A stretch of 64,000 nt of DNA from JADJOM01 sp046327715. GTDB taxonomy: Bacteria > Gemmatimonadota > Gemmatimonadetes > Gemmatimonadales > GWC2-71-9. A program made the position numbers and the translations under genes. Shown piece by piece: positions 1 to 8,453 of the stretch. The stretch lies in the NCBI GenBank assembly GCA_046327715.1, contig JAXLXY010000012.1:1-64000 (forward strand), in the 5' to 3' direction. The notes below the pieces were generated by a model that did no database searches, was not told the origin of the DNA, and was given only the letters and a program-made list of their open reading frames with translations. The first letter of the stretch is position 1, and every line of letters starts with the position of its first letter.

Positions 1-1848
1 CTGCCGGTCACTCGGCAGAACTGGCGCCGCCACCATCTCCGGCCGGCTCGCGACCGCCTCACGAAGTGCCCGGCCCGTCGGCTCAAAGCCGGTCAGGTCG
101 ACACGGCCCGCCCGCGCCGGCGCGCGCTCCACTACCAGCCGGTCCACGGTCGTGGGGGCCCGATCGTCATCCCCGGCCGCGCCCACCGCGGGGCTGGTGC
201 CCTCGTGCGGCTCCCGGGGCGCCAGCCGCTCCACCGGGAGGCCCCGCGACGTCGCCCGGGGCGCGGCCGTTCCTTCCGGGCGCCCCTGCATCGCCGGGAC
301 CGGCGGCCCGTCGGTGGCCACGTCGGCTGGCGCTTCCTCCGGGGAGCTGTCGGGCATGGCCACCGCAGGCCTGCCCTGCCCCATCGTGACCCGCACCGCG
401 GTGACCTCCGCCCCCTCGAGCGTGCGGGCCAGCGCTTCCATGAGCGCCTCGACGGCGGGGACCGTGGGCACCGCCCGGCGCACGTCGCCGGTCGTGGTCG
501 CCTGTGGCTCATTGGCGGGCTCCCGCGCGGCGCGCGCCCGGCCCCACCGAGTCGAGGGCAGCGCCGCGGCCGGCGCCTCCAGGTTGCGCCGCGCCCGTGC
601 AATCAGCGCCTCCGCCTCATCCTCGGCGACGGCGGGGACGGTCTCGGCTCGGCGGGGGGCCGGCGCCGGTGGCGCCATCGGTACCCGGATGGGCGGGAGC
701 ACGCCCTCCGGCGGCGGCGCAGTGCGCGCGCGGGCCTCATCCGGAACCGGGATCGTATCGCGGTCGGTCTCACCTTCCGCGGACGCCGGCCGTGGATCGC
801 TGGCATCTGCGCTCCGCGTGTGGGTCACCCCTCTCTCCGACGCCGGCTGGGCCGCCCGGCGCGCCGCGTTCCACGTGGCGGCCAGCGGTACCGGAGCCTC
901 CCGCTCCGCGGGCGCGGTGGCCGGCAGGGCCGGCGCCACGCCGACCGGCACGGCGGGCGGCATGGAGCCGTCGGGCGCCGTTGGCCGGACCCGTTCCCCC
1001 CGCACCCGGGCCACCCCTGGCGCGATGCCCGCATCCCGCGGCGCGCCCTCCGGTGCAGGCTGCCCACCTGCCCGCCCTTCCCCGTCGGCCACCGCGGCGC
1101 CATCGCGCGTCGCGACGGCCGCGCCCTTCGGCGCCTCACTCGATACTGCGAGAACCACCACGCCGGCCGCAGCACTCAGGTCTCCCGCTGTCCCCGGTTC
1201 CATCGCCGCGGGTCCGCCGGGCGGCGTCGCAGGCACCGGTGCCTCGGTGGGCCGCCTCGTCCGCGGTCCGCGGACAACTTCTCCGGCCGTGCTGGCCGTC
1301 GGGCGCTCCGCCTCGAGCAGGGCCAGCGCGCGTGCGGCCGCCCGCGCGGTCAGGACGGCTGCCGTCAGCGGCGGGCGTGCCGGAGATTCGTCGCCTGGGG
1401 TTCGGGGCGGGTTCGTGACCTGCAGAGATGCTTCACCCGGCGGGGCCGGTGCTGGCGCCTCTCGCGTGACACGGACCGGCCGCGGGGTAGCCGTCACCGG
1501 GCGCCCGGTGGCCGGGATGCGGTCCGCCGCTTCCGCCGGCATCGACACCGGCTCCTGGCCGGACTCACCGACCACCCGGGTGGCGGGGTCGGCGCCGGCC
1601 GCGGGGGCCTCGCCGTGCGCCTCGGACGTTCCGTCCTCCGCGGCGCTGTCTGCCGCCGCCTCCTCCTCCAACGGTGGCGCCTCGCTGGTGGCGGTCGCTG
1701 GTGCCGACGGCGGGACCGGCGGCAGCATGCCCGCCTGGAGGGCCGCGGTCAGCACGGCGTTGAACAGCCCGGGGTCTTCCGGAGCCGGCGTCGGCGCGGC
1801 GGGTTCCGCGGCGCCCAGCGCGGTGAGGAGGGTGATGGGACTGGTCAC
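1..1848 (-). CDS. fliK: Flagellar hook-length control protein FliK-like (C-terminus beyond window)
   Basis: An open frame of 616 codons runs from a GTG at 1848 to the left window edge without a stop. The GTG overlaps the motE stop as GTGA, so it is translationally coupled. The product is strongly Ala/Pro/Glu/Arg-rich, low in complexity and without a clear fold, like the N-terminal and middle parts of FliK molecular rulers. The conserved C-terminal substrate-switch domain (Flg_hook) would lie outside the window. Assignment rests on position, last after fliJ and motE in a fliE-to-fliJ operon, and on composition. Overlapping frames on the other strand (for example a 654-codon frame at 152-2116) are GC-rich shadows. 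With over 616 residues it is longer than a typical FliK of about 400. Confidence 0.6.
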   Translation of the reverse strand, partial: MTSPITLLTALGAAEPAAPTPAPEDPGLFNAVLTAALQAGMLPPVPPSAPATATSEAPPLEEEAAADSAAEDGTSEAHGEAPAAGADPATRVVGESGQEPVSMPAEAADRIPATGRPVTATPRPVRVTREAPAPAPPGEASLQVTNPPRTPGDESPARPPLTAAVLTARAAARALALLEAERPTASTAGEVVRGPRTRRPTEAPVPATPPGGPAAMEPGTAGDLSAAAGVVVLAVSSEAPKGAAVATRDGAAVADGEGRAGGQPAPEGAPRDAGIAPGVARVRGERVRPTAPDGSMPPAVPVGVAPALPATAPAEREAPVPLAATWNAARRAAQPASERGVTHTRSADASDPRPASAEGETDRDTIPVPDEARARTAPPPEGVLPPIRVPMAPPAPAPRRAETVPAVAEDEAEALIARARRNLEAPAAALPSTRWGRARAAREPANEPQATTTGDVRRAVPTVPAVEALMEALARTLEGAEVTAVRVTMGQGRPAVAMPDSSPEEAPADVATDGPPVPAMQGRPEGTAAPRATSRGLPVERLAPREPHEGTSPAVGAAGDDDRAPTTVDRLVVERAPARAGRVDLTGFEPTGRALREAVASRPEMVAAPVLPSDRQ

Positions 1849-2381
1849 CGCGAGGCGTCCTTCGGCTTGGGCTGGAGCAGGCGGCGGCTCAGGATCGCCG
1901 CCCGCTCCTTCGGGAGATTGGTCAGGAAGTCGGCCGCCTGGCGCGGACCGACGGCGCGGAGGATGCCCTCCACTTCGTCGTCGGACAGGTAGGCCAGCAC
2001 CTTCGCGGCTTCCGGCGGCTTCATGGCGGAGAGCACCCGCGCCACCTGCTTGTTGGCCTGGGCCTTCGCGGCCGGATCCACCGGCGGCGGACCCGTGCGG
2101 GCCACCACGGGCGTGACCGGTGCGGGCGCGGGCCGGGGCGCGGAATCCGCCGCGGGGCGGCCGGCGCTGTCGCCCGCGGCCACGGCGGCGGTATCGCGGG
2201 CCGTGGAATCGTGCGCGGCGAGCGCACCGGCCGCACTCGAGTCGGCCGCGGTGCTGTCGCCGGCGGCGGCGGTGGAGTCGACGGGGGCGACCGGAGGCGG
2301 GGCCGTCTTCACGAGGTAGGCGGTGGTCGCCCCGGTGGAGATGAGGAACGCGACCAGGGCGAAGAGGATCGCCTTCTTCAC
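1845..2381 (-). CDS. MotE-like flagellar protein (TM helix plus MgtE N-terminal-type domain)
   Basis: 178 aa, start GTG at 2381 overlapping the fliJ stop (GTGA). Residues 4-24 form one transmembrane helix. Residues 30-105 are an Ala/Ser/Asp/Pro-rich linker with repeated DSTA-type units. Residues about 115-165 form a helical domain like the MgtE/FliG-type N-domain (motifs PPEAAKVLAYL, LTNLPKERAAI). This architecture, encoded between fliJ and fliK, is that of MotE, a periplasmic partner of the stator system in other bacteria. No stator gene is present in this window, so its partner cannot be identified here. The domain call is good; the exact role is inferred from family and position. Confidence 0.75.
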   Translation of the reverse strand: MKKAILFALVAFLISTGATTAYLVKTAPPPVAPVDSTAAAGDSTAADSSAAGALAAHDSTARDTAAVAAGDSAGRPAADSAPRPAPAPVTPVVARTGPPPVDPAAKAQANKQVARVLSAMKPPEAAKVLAYLSDDEVEGILRAVGPRQAADFLTNLPKERAAILSRRLLQPKPKDASR

Positions 2382-2833
2382 GTGGCCTCCTGCCCGTTCC
2401 GCTGGCTGCGCTGCAGCCCGACCTCGTCACTGACGCCCTGCTCGTGGCGGGACAGCTCCTCGCCCCACGCCTCGCGCCGCTGCTCGCGCAGCCGCTCGAT
2501 CACCCGGCGCGCCATCCGCGCCTGCTCGAACTGGCTCCGCTCCGCCTCGAGCCGCTCGAGGCTCTGCTCGTGGTGCTCAGCCAGCAGCCGCAGCTCGGCC
2601 GAGAGCACCTCGATGGCCAGGTCGAGATTCTGCAGGGTCCCGGCCTGGGACAGCTCGCGCGGGGTCTCGAGGAACTGGTGCCGGGCCTGGGCCAGGCGCG
2701 CCTCACCCGCGAGCGCGGCGGCCCGCCGTTCCTCCTCCTCGCGGAGGGCATGCGCGAGGGCCCGGGCCTGCTCCCGCTCGGCCAGCTCCCGCAGCTGCAG
2801 CACCCGCTCCAGCCGGAAACTGAAGCGCTTCAT
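2378..2833 (-). CDS. fliJ: Flagellar export chaperone FliJ
   Basis: 151 aa, almost entirely coiled-coil, rich in Arg, Glu, Leu and Ala. It starts with the FliJ-type MKRFSFRLERVLQLRE segment, in which a short basic N-terminus leads straight into the coil. The length matches the family (about 145-150 aa). FliJ is the stalk-like component of the FliH-FliI-FliJ export ATPase complex and moves chaperones to the export gate. Its ATG overlaps the fliI stop as ATGA and its own stop overlaps motE, so it lies in the middle of a tightly coupled operon. Sequence identity in this family is low; the call combines the coil, the N-terminal motif and the position directly after fliI. Confidence 0.88.
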   Translation of the reverse strand: MKRFSFRLERVLQLRELAEREQARALAHALREEEERRAAALAGEARLAQARHQFLETPRELSQAGTLQNLDLAIEVLSAELRLLAEHHEQSLERLEAERSQFEQARMARRVIERLREQRREAWGEELSRHEQGVSDEVGLQRSQRNGQEAT

Positions 2834-4203
2834 GCGGGCCTCCCGGTGAGCATGGCGTTGGTGCGCTGGGCGATCGCGGCCAGGCGGAGCCGGGTCTCCT
2901 CGAAGCTGGTGCCGTCCTCCGCCCGCTGGCGCAGGAAGTTGAGCGTCTCCTCGCGCAGCTGGATCGCGGCGTCGGCGAGCTTGTCACCGCCGGCCTTGTA
3001 CGCCCCGACCGCGATGAGGTCCTCGTTGGCGCGCCAGGCCGCCTCGAGCCGGAGGAGCACGTTGGCGGCGGTGAGATGGTCCGGGGCGATCACCTGGTCC
3101 CGCACGCGGCTCACGCTGTCCAGCACGTCGATGGCCGGGAAGTGCTTCTGGGCCGCGAGCTTGCGGGTGAGGATGATGTGGCCGTCGAGGATCGAACGGG
3201 CGGCATCGGCCACCGGCTCGTTGAAGTCGTCGCCCTCGACCAGCACCGTGTAGAGGCCGGTGATCGTGCCGCGGCGCCCTGCCCCCGCGCGTTCCAGCAG
3301 GCGCGGCAGCTGGGCGAAGACCGAGGGCGGATACCCCTTGGTGGTCGGCGGCTCACCCACGGAGAGGCCCATCTCGCGCCAGGCCATGCAGACGCGGGTC
3401 ACCGAGTCCATCATGAGCAGCACATCCTTGCCGGCGTCGCGGAAGTACTCCGCGATGGCCGTCGCCACGAACGACCCGGTGGCCCGGATCACGGCCGGCT
3501 GGTCGCTGGTGGCCACCACCACGACCGAGCGCCGCAGCCCCTCGGGGCCAAGGTCGCGCTCGATGAACTCGCGCACCTCGCGCCCGCGCTCGCCGAGCAG
3601 GGCGATCACGTTGACGTCGGCGGTGGTGCGCCGCGCGATCATGCCGAGCAGGACGCTCTTGCCCACGCCGCTGCCGGCCATGATGCCGATGCGCTGCCCG
3701 CGGCCCAGGGTGATCAGCCCGTCGATGGCGCGCACCCCGGTCCCGAGCGGCCGCTCGATGCGGCTCCGCTCCAGCGGGTGCGGCGGCTCGGCGGAGAGCG
3801 CATAGCGCGTCGCGTGCCCGATGGGCCCCAGCCCGTCGATGGGCCGGCCCAGGCCGTCGACCACCCGCCCGATGAGGCCGTCGCAGACCTTCACGTCGAG
3901 CGAGCGCCGCAGCGGCCGGACCGTGGCGCCCGGGTGGATCCCCTCGAGGTCGCCGAGCGGCATGAGCAGGATGCCGCGCTCGTGGAAGCCCACCACCTGC
4001 ACCGTGACCCGGGGCCGGCCGTGGCTCTCGATCCGGCACAGCTCCCCCAGCGCCACGTCGAGCGACGAGGCCTCGACCACCTGGCCGATGACCCGCGTGA
4101 CGCGCCCGTGCACCAGGAAGCGCGGGGCCTCGGCGGCCCGCCGCGCCGCCTGTTCGGCCCGGTCCTGGAGCGACAGCGCGCCGCCGTGGAGGTGCTCAGT
4201 CAT
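2830..4203 (-). CDS. fliI: Flagellum-specific ATPase FliI
   Basis: 457 aa from ATG 4203 (MTEHLHGG); the open frame extends upstream into fliH, but this start gives the normal FliI length. It has an F1-ATPase-beta-like core with P-loop GSGVGKS near residue 175-185, a Walker B-type segment LLMMDSVTRV, and the export-ATPase segment GEPPTTKGYPPSVFAQLPRL. As the export ATPase of the flagellar type III apparatus it forms a hexamer with FliH and FliJ at the cytoplasmic face of the basal body. The start overlaps the fliH stop by 8 nt and the stop overlaps fliJ. All visible catalytic motifs are intact. Confidence 0.97.
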   Translation of the reverse strand: MTEHLHGGALSLQDRAEQAARRAAEAPRFLVHGRVTRVIGQVVEASSLDVALGELCRIESHGRPRVTVQVVGFHERGILLMPLGDLEGIHPGATVRPLRRSLDVKVCDGLIGRVVDGLGRPIDGLGPIGHATRYALSAEPPHPLERSRIERPLGTGVRAIDGLITLGRGQRIGIMAGSGVGKSVLLGMIARRTTADVNVIALLGERGREVREFIERDLGPEGLRRSVVVVATSDQPAVIRATGSFVATAIAEYFRDAGKDVLLMMDSVTRVCMAWREMGLSVGEPPTTKGYPPSVFAQLPRLLERAGAGRRGTITGLYTVLVEGDDFNEPVADAARSILDGHIILTRKLAAQKHFPAIDVLDSVSRVRDQVIAPDHLTAANVLLRLEAAWRANEDLIAVGAYKAGGDKLADAAIQLREETLNFLRQRAEDGTSFEETRLRLAAIAQRTNAMLTGRPA

Positions 4204-4822
4204 CGCGCATCTTGTGATAGATTTCCTTGAGGGCCAGGTCCACCCGGCCGTCCACCACCCGGTGCGGCGTCTCGAGCGTGCAGCCTCCCCGCTCGATCGC
4301 GGCATCGGCCACCCACTGCAGGTCCGCCGCCCGCCCGTCACTGCCCGGCAGCCCGAACTGGCTGCGCAGCGCCGCGAGGTCCTCCGGGTTGAGGTGGATC
4401 TCCACCCGTGACCCGACCGGAAACGCCTCCAGCCCCTTCTGCACCAGGTCGCGGACGACCGTCGGGTCCGCGGTGATCTCCCGCTGCACCAGCTGCCGGG
4501 CAATCGCGAGGGCGAGCACGTAGACGCTGTCCTCGAGCTCCCGCACCACCCCCAGCCGGGCCGCGTCCAGCGCCTCGGCGGTCGAGACCAGCAGCCCCGC
4601 CGCGCGCTTGATCGTCCGCTGGGCCTCCTCCAGCGCCTCGGCGCGGCCGCGCTCGTGCCCCCGGGCAAAGGCCTCCTGCACCGGGTCCGGGCCTTCGGGC
4701 TCCGCCGCCGCGGCATCGGGGCTCGCCCGTCCCGCGAGCTCCGGGAGCGGCCAGAGCGAGAACTTCGCGACGGCCGGGGGGCGCGCCCCCTGCGCCGCGA
4801 GGTCAGACGATGAGCTCGTCAT
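4196..4822 (-). CDS. fliH: Flagellar assembly protein FliH
   Basis: 208 aa from ATG 4822 (MTSSSSDLAAQG); the longer frame up to 4930 lies within fliG and reads as low-quality sequence, so the inner ATG is preferred. The start overlaps the fliG end by 20 nt. There is a Pro/Ala-rich N-terminus, a helical region with GHERGRAEALEEAQ near residue 55-70 (the GxxxG-like helix typical of FliH/YscL), and a C-terminal FliH/HrpE-type domain (IARQLVQREI, VEIHLNPEDL, GGCTLETPHRVVDGRVD). FliH is the stator-like regulator of FliI and links the ATPase to the C-ring. Confidence 0.93.
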   Translation of the reverse strand: MTSSSSDLAAQGARPPAVAKFSLWPLPELAGRASPDAAAAEPEGPDPVQEAFARGHERGRAEALEEAQRTIKRAAGLLVSTAEALDAARLGVVRELEDSVYVLALAIARQLVQREITADPTVVRDLVQKGLEAFPVGSRVEIHLNPEDLAALRSQFGLPGSDGRAADLQWVADAAIERGGCTLETPHRVVDGRVDLALKEIYHKMRDD

Positions 4823-5825
4823 CGCCGCCCCGCCCGCCCAGCACGATCTCGCCGGCTTCCTCGAGGGTGCGCACCGCGGCGATGATCCGCTGCTGCGCGG
4901 CCTCGACGTCCTTGACCCGCACCGGGCCAAGGAACTCCATCTCTTCCTGGAGCGCCTGCGCGGCGCGCTCCGACATGTTCTTCATGATGTGCTGGCGCAG
5001 CTCCTCGCTGGCCGCCTTGAGCGCCAGGGCGAGTTCCTTGCTGTCGACGTCGCGCAGGATCCGCTGCATCGACTTGCCGTCGAGGGTGATGAGGTCCTCG
5101 AAGGCGAACATCAGGTTGGTGATCTGCTGGGCCAGGTCGTGGTTGCGCTGGGTGATGGACTCGATGATCGCCTTCTCCACCGAGCCGCTCGCCAGGGTCA
5201 GCACCTTGGCCACCGCCGCGGGCCCGCCGGAGAGGGTCATCTCCTGCGACAGCGTCAGGTCGGTCTTGCTCGAGAGGCCCTGCTCCACCACCGCCACCAT
5301 GTCGGGCGCCACCTTCTCCATCCGGGCCACCCGGTAGAGCACGTCACTGGCAAGGTCGGTGTCCATCACCTCGATCACCGTGGCGGCCTGCTTGGTCTCG
5401 AGGTGCGCCAGGATGAGCGCCAGCGTCTGGGGATGCTCGCCACGAAGCACCGAGAGCAGCACCTCGGGCGCCGCCTTCTTGAGCTTCTTGAGGCCGCTGT
5501 CGGTGAGCTGCTCCTTGATCCGCTCGAGGATGGTCCGGGCCTTGGCCGGCCCGAAGGACTGCTCCAGGATCTCCTGCGCCCGGCTCAGGCCGCCCTCCGA
5601 CAGCGACTGCACCGCCCGCGCCACCTGGCGGTACTCCATCAGCACGCCCTCGACGGTGCGGGTGTCGGCGAGCGGCATGGCCGCGATCTCGCGCGAGACC
5701 ACCTCCACCTGCTCGGGGGCGAGGAGCTGCATGACCTTGGACGCCACCTCGGTCCCGAGCGACATGCACAGGACCGCGGCCTTCTGGGCGCCGCTCAGCG
5801 GCTCGCGTTCGGCGGTGGCGGCCAT
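4803..5825 (-). CDS. fliG: Flagellar motor switch protein FliG
   Basis: 340 aa, standard FliG length. The N-terminal domain (LSGAQKAAVLCMSLG) binds FliF. The middle domain carries the FliG signature GEHPQTLALILAHL near residue 125-140, and the C-terminal torque domain contains the charged helix region with FEDLITLDGKSMQRILRDVD and ALKAASEEL. FliG couples ion flow at the stator to rotation and carries the switch. The ATG shares one base with the fliF stop (TGATG), which implies coupling. No missing elements were noticed. Confidence 0.97.
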   Translation of the reverse strand: MAATAEREPLSGAQKAAVLCMSLGTEVASKVMQLLAPEQVEVVSREIAAMPLADTRTVEGVLMEYRQVARAVQSLSEGGLSRAQEILEQSFGPAKARTILERIKEQLTDSGLKKLKKAAPEVLLSVLRGEHPQTLALILAHLETKQAATVIEVMDTDLASDVLYRVARMEKVAPDMVAVVEQGLSSKTDLTLSQEMTLSGGPAAVAKVLTLASGSVEKAIIESITQRNHDLAQQITNLMFAFEDLITLDGKSMQRILRDVDSKELALALKAASEELRQHIMKNMSERAAQALQEEMEFLGPVRVKDVEAAQQRIIAAVRTLEEAGEIVLGGRGGDDELIV

Positions 5826-7366
5826 CAGGCGTCCTGGGTCAGCCAGGCCTTGACCACCGACGCCGCCATGTCAGGGCGCTGGGTGGACTCGGCCTGGACC
5901 TCGTTCTTGAGCTTGCTGGTCGCGGCCGAGAGCGCGGGCACCTTCACCGCGGGGAGTTCCCGTTCCCCCTCGCCGTCGTCGTCCCCGCCGCCCTGGCCGC
6001 CGAGGGTCCGCCCGCCGGCGCCGGTGGCGCCGGCCCCGCCGCCCGCCGGGGCGCTGCGCCCCGGCTTGAGCGCCTTGAGGGCCAGGATGAACGCCGCGAG
6101 GATCCCGATCAGCCCCACCGCCGGCCGGCTGAAGCGCTCCACGACCACCAGCACCTGCTCCGTGCCACCGCCCTCCGCCCCGCCGGAGTCGGCCACGAGG
6201 GCCAGCGGCTCGAAGGGCAGCGCATTCACCGTGATCCGGTCGCCCCGGGTGGAATCGATGCCGATGGCGTCCCGGACGATCTGCTCGTAGCGCGGCAGCT
6301 CCTGCGCCAGCTGCACGCCGGCGCCGGCCACCTTCTCGATGGCCCGCTGGTCGATCAGCACGGCCACCGTCAGCCGCTCGATCTGGCCGGGCGCGCCGGT
6401 GACCTTCTCGACCACCCGGGAGTTGAGGTAGGTGTTGTTGACCACCGTGGAGGTGCCGCCGTCGAGGCTGTCGGCCCCGGAGGCCTCACTGCGCTGCTCG
6501 TTCTGCAGCACGGCCCCGTCCGGGTTGTAGCTCTCGCTGGTGGTCTCCTTCTGCTCGTAGTCGAGCCGGGCGCTCACCGTCACCTGCGCCCCGCCGGTAC
6601 CCAGCACCGTGGCGAGCATTCTCTCCGCGCTGGTGGCGAGGTACTGCTCCACCCGGCTCTGCTGGTCGAGCTGCCGTGAGGTGAGGCCCCCGGCCGCCGC
6701 ATCGTTGGGGGCGGAGAGCAGCCGGCCGTCGGCGTCGAGCACCGCCACCTGGTCGGGCGAGAGGGCCGGGACGGCGTTCGCCACCAGGTAGGTGATGCTG
6801 GCCACCTCCTCGGAACTGAGCGCCCGTCCGCCCCTCGCGGTGATCACCACCGAAGCCTTGGCCGGGCGGTCCAGCTTGCGCAGGGCGCTGGTCTCGGGCA
6901 CGCCGAGGTGCACCGCCGCCCGCTCGATCCCGTGCAGCTGCTCCAGGGTCTTGGCCAGCTCGCCCTCGAGCGCCCGCCGCTCGAGGCTCTTCATCTCGGT
7001 CTCGGTGCGTCCCCAGTTCGGGCCATCGAGGAGCTCGTTGCCCGGCTTCTCGCCATCGGCGCGGATCCCCTGCTTGGCGATCGCCACCCGCGCCTGCGCC
7101 ACGGCCGCGGCCGGCACCAGGATCTCGGTCCCGCCGCTGGTGAGCTCGAAGCGGATGTTCCCCTTGGTGAGCGCGTCCGCCATCGCGGCGGCCTCCCGCA
7201 GCTCGAGGCCCCGGTACAGGGTGACCAGCGTCGGCTGGTCGGCATAGCGGTACATCGTCCACATGACGATCAGCGCCACGGCGACCGCGCCGAAGGCGAG
7301 GAAGCGGCGGGTGCCGTTCAGGCCGCGGACACCATCGATCATGCCGGGCGGAAGTGCGCTGGTCAT
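5825..7366 (-). CDS. fliF: Flagellar MS-ring protein FliF
   Basis: 513 aa. A transmembrane segment lies at about residues 22-40 (FLAFGAVAVALIVMWTM). The ring-building motif region follows (YRGLELREAAAMADAL, VAIAKQGIRADGEKPGNELL, MKSLERRALEGELAKTLEQL). A second membrane segment is near residue 425 (VGLIGILAAFILALKAL), with a cytoplasmic C-terminal tail that binds FliG, ending KAWLTQDA. The linker after the second membrane helix is Gly/Ala-rich (GGGAGATGAGG). FliF forms the MS ring in the inner membrane. A 66-nt gap separates it from fliE, the largest break in this operon; no promoter was recognised in it. Confidence 0.97.
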   Translation of the reverse strand: MTSALPPGMIDGVRGLNGTRRFLAFGAVAVALIVMWTMYRYADQPTLVTLYRGLELREAAAMADALTKGNIRFELTSGGTEILVPAAAVAQARVAIAKQGIRADGEKPGNELLDGPNWGRTETEMKSLERRALEGELAKTLEQLHGIERAAVHLGVPETSALRKLDRPAKASVVITARGGRALSSEEVASITYLVANAVPALSPDQVAVLDADGRLLSAPNDAAAGGLTSRQLDQQSRVEQYLATSAERMLATVLGTGGAQVTVSARLDYEQKETTSESYNPDGAVLQNEQRSEASGADSLDGGTSTVVNNTYLNSRVVEKVTGAPGQIERLTVAVLIDQRAIEKVAGAGVQLAQELPRYEQIVRDAIGIDSTRGDRITVNALPFEPLALVADSGGAEGGGTEQVLVVVERFSRPAVGLIGILAAFILALKALKPGRSAPAGGGAGATGAGGRTLGGQGGGDDDGEGERELPAVKVPALSAATSKLKNEVQAESTQRPDMAASVVKAWLTQDA

Positions 7367-7432
7367 CGCGTCAGGGTCTCTCGCTCAGGAATCGGCCACC
7401 CGGCCCGCCGCGCGGCCGGGGCGCCGCGGTCG

Positions 7433-7735
7433 TCAGATCTGCATGTTCATCACCGACCGGTACGCGTCGGTGACCTTGTTGCGCATCTCCACCAGGAACT
7501 CCAGCGCGATCCCGGCCTCCTCGCTGGCCGCCATCACCTGGTGCAGCTCCACCGGCTCCCCCCGCACGAAGCGCGCGATGAGCGCCGAGGCGTCCTCCTG
7601 CATCTGGTGCGTGTCGTTCACCACCCGCGCCAGCGTGTCGGCGAAGGAGGGCCCGCTCGCCGGGGCCTGGAACCGGTCCAGCGCCCGGTCGAGCGGGGTG
7701 AGGCGCGGGCCGTCCGGCCGGATGGGCGCGGTCAT
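7433..7735 (-). CDS. fliE: Flagellar hook-basal body protein FliE
   Basis: 100 aa, the usual size. The C-terminal half matches FliE: LHQVMAASEEAGIALEFLVE and the terminal RNKVTDAYRSVMNMQI, ending in the near-invariant MQI/MQV. FliE is the adaptor between the MS ring and the proximal rod and the first substrate of the export apparatus. The stop at 7433 precedes fliF, and the small gene at 7739-8011 lies 3 nt upstream in the same operon. Confidence 0.95.
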   Translation of the reverse strand: MTAPIRPDGPRLTPLDRALDRFQAPASGPSFADTLARVVNDTHQMQEDASALIARFVRGEPVELHQVMAASEEAGIALEFLVEMRNKVTDAYRSVMNMQI

Positions 7736-7738
7736 GGC

Positions 7739-8011
7739 TCAGCCCGTCACGTCGAGCCGCAGGCCGCGCGGCACGTCCGGCGTCAGCCCCGCGCGCCCGC
7801 CGGGGGCGTAGGTGATCTGCCCCAGCGACGCGATCTGGTCGAAGTAGGCCCGCTCCTCCTCGGTGAGGACCGAGCGGAGCTGCTCCGCCTGCGACGGCGC
7901 CATGCCGGCCGGCGTCGCGGGCGCGGCGGCCGGCGGCCGCGGGGTGATGCCATAGGCCCGCGCCGCGCGGAGGGCGGAGGGCAACGGGGAGGAACCGCCG
8001 GGGATCTGCAT
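7739..8011 (-). CDS. Small uncharacterised protein between flgC and fliE
   Basis: 90 aa from ATG 8011 (MQIPGGSSPLP). Not recognised as a named family. The first half is Pro/Ala-rich and probably disordered. The second half holds a helix and a short conserved-looking segment, VLTEEERAYFDQIASLGQ, followed by ITYAPGG. No signal peptide or transmembrane segment. It is 13 nt downstream of flgC and 3 nt upstream of fliE, so it is co-transcribed with rod and MS-ring genes and may be an assembly factor or rod accessory protein. This is inference from position only. A frame extending to 8080 exists, but the inner ATG avoids a long overlap with flgC. Confidence 0.6.
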   Translation of the reverse strand: MQIPGGSSPLPSALRAARAYGITPRPPAAAPATPAGMAPSQAEQLRSVLTEEERAYFDQIASLGQITYAPGGRAGLTPDVPRGLRLDVTG

Positions 8012-8024
8012 GGGGCCGTCTCGC

Positions 8025-8453
8025 TCAGATGTCGATCGCGCGCTTGAGCATGGCCTTGGCCGCCTGGAAGACGGTGGCATTGGCCTCGTGCACCCGGCGC
8101 GCGATCATCAGGTCCACGATCTCGGTGTTGACGTCCACGTTGGTGCGCTTCACGAACCCGTTCGCGTCGGCGTCGGGATGCCCGGGATCGTAGTCCTCGC
8201 TCCCCGGCCGGGTGTCCTGCACCACACCGGCGGCCTGCACCCCGCCGGCGGCGTCGCGCTGGAACACCACGACCTGCCGCTGGTAGGGCCCGCCCTCCGG
8301 CGTGCGGGTGGTCTCCGCGTTGGCGATGTTCTGGGAGATGATGTCGAGCGCGCGGCTCATCGCGCCCATCCCCGCCCCGCTCACGCCCAGGGGCTTGAGC
8401 AGCGAACGCACCGGGCGGGGCGGCCAGGCGCTGGCGCCGGGGATCCTAGCCAT
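8025..8453 (-). CDS. flgC: Flagellar proximal rod protein FlgC
   Basis: 142 aa from ATG 8453, overlapping the flgB stop by 8 nt. The N-terminal rod motif is clear: SRALDIISQNIANAETTRTP around residues 30-50, with the GGPYQRQVVVF strand after it. The C-terminal rod-family helix ends VHEANATVFQAAKAMLKRAI. Length is slightly above the usual 130-140 because about 15 residues precede the rod helix. FlgC polymerises in the proximal rod with FlgB, FlgF and FliE. The in-frame extension to 8837 is a shadow of flgB. Confidence 0.95.
   Translation of the reverse strand: MARIPGASAWPPRPVRSLLKPLGVSGAGMGAMSRALDIISQNIANAETTRTPEGGPYQRQVVVFQRDAAGGVQAAGVVQDTRPGSEDYDPGHPDADANGFVKRTNVDVNTEIVDLMIARRVHEANATVFQAAKAMLKRAIDI

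Noticed and set aside
152..2116. Long plus-strand open frame of 654 codons opposite fliK and motE
   Set aside because: GC-rich shadow: Arg/Ala/Gly/Ser-rich nonsense composition, no family resemblance, and the minus strand carries a coherent, coupled flagellar operon here.
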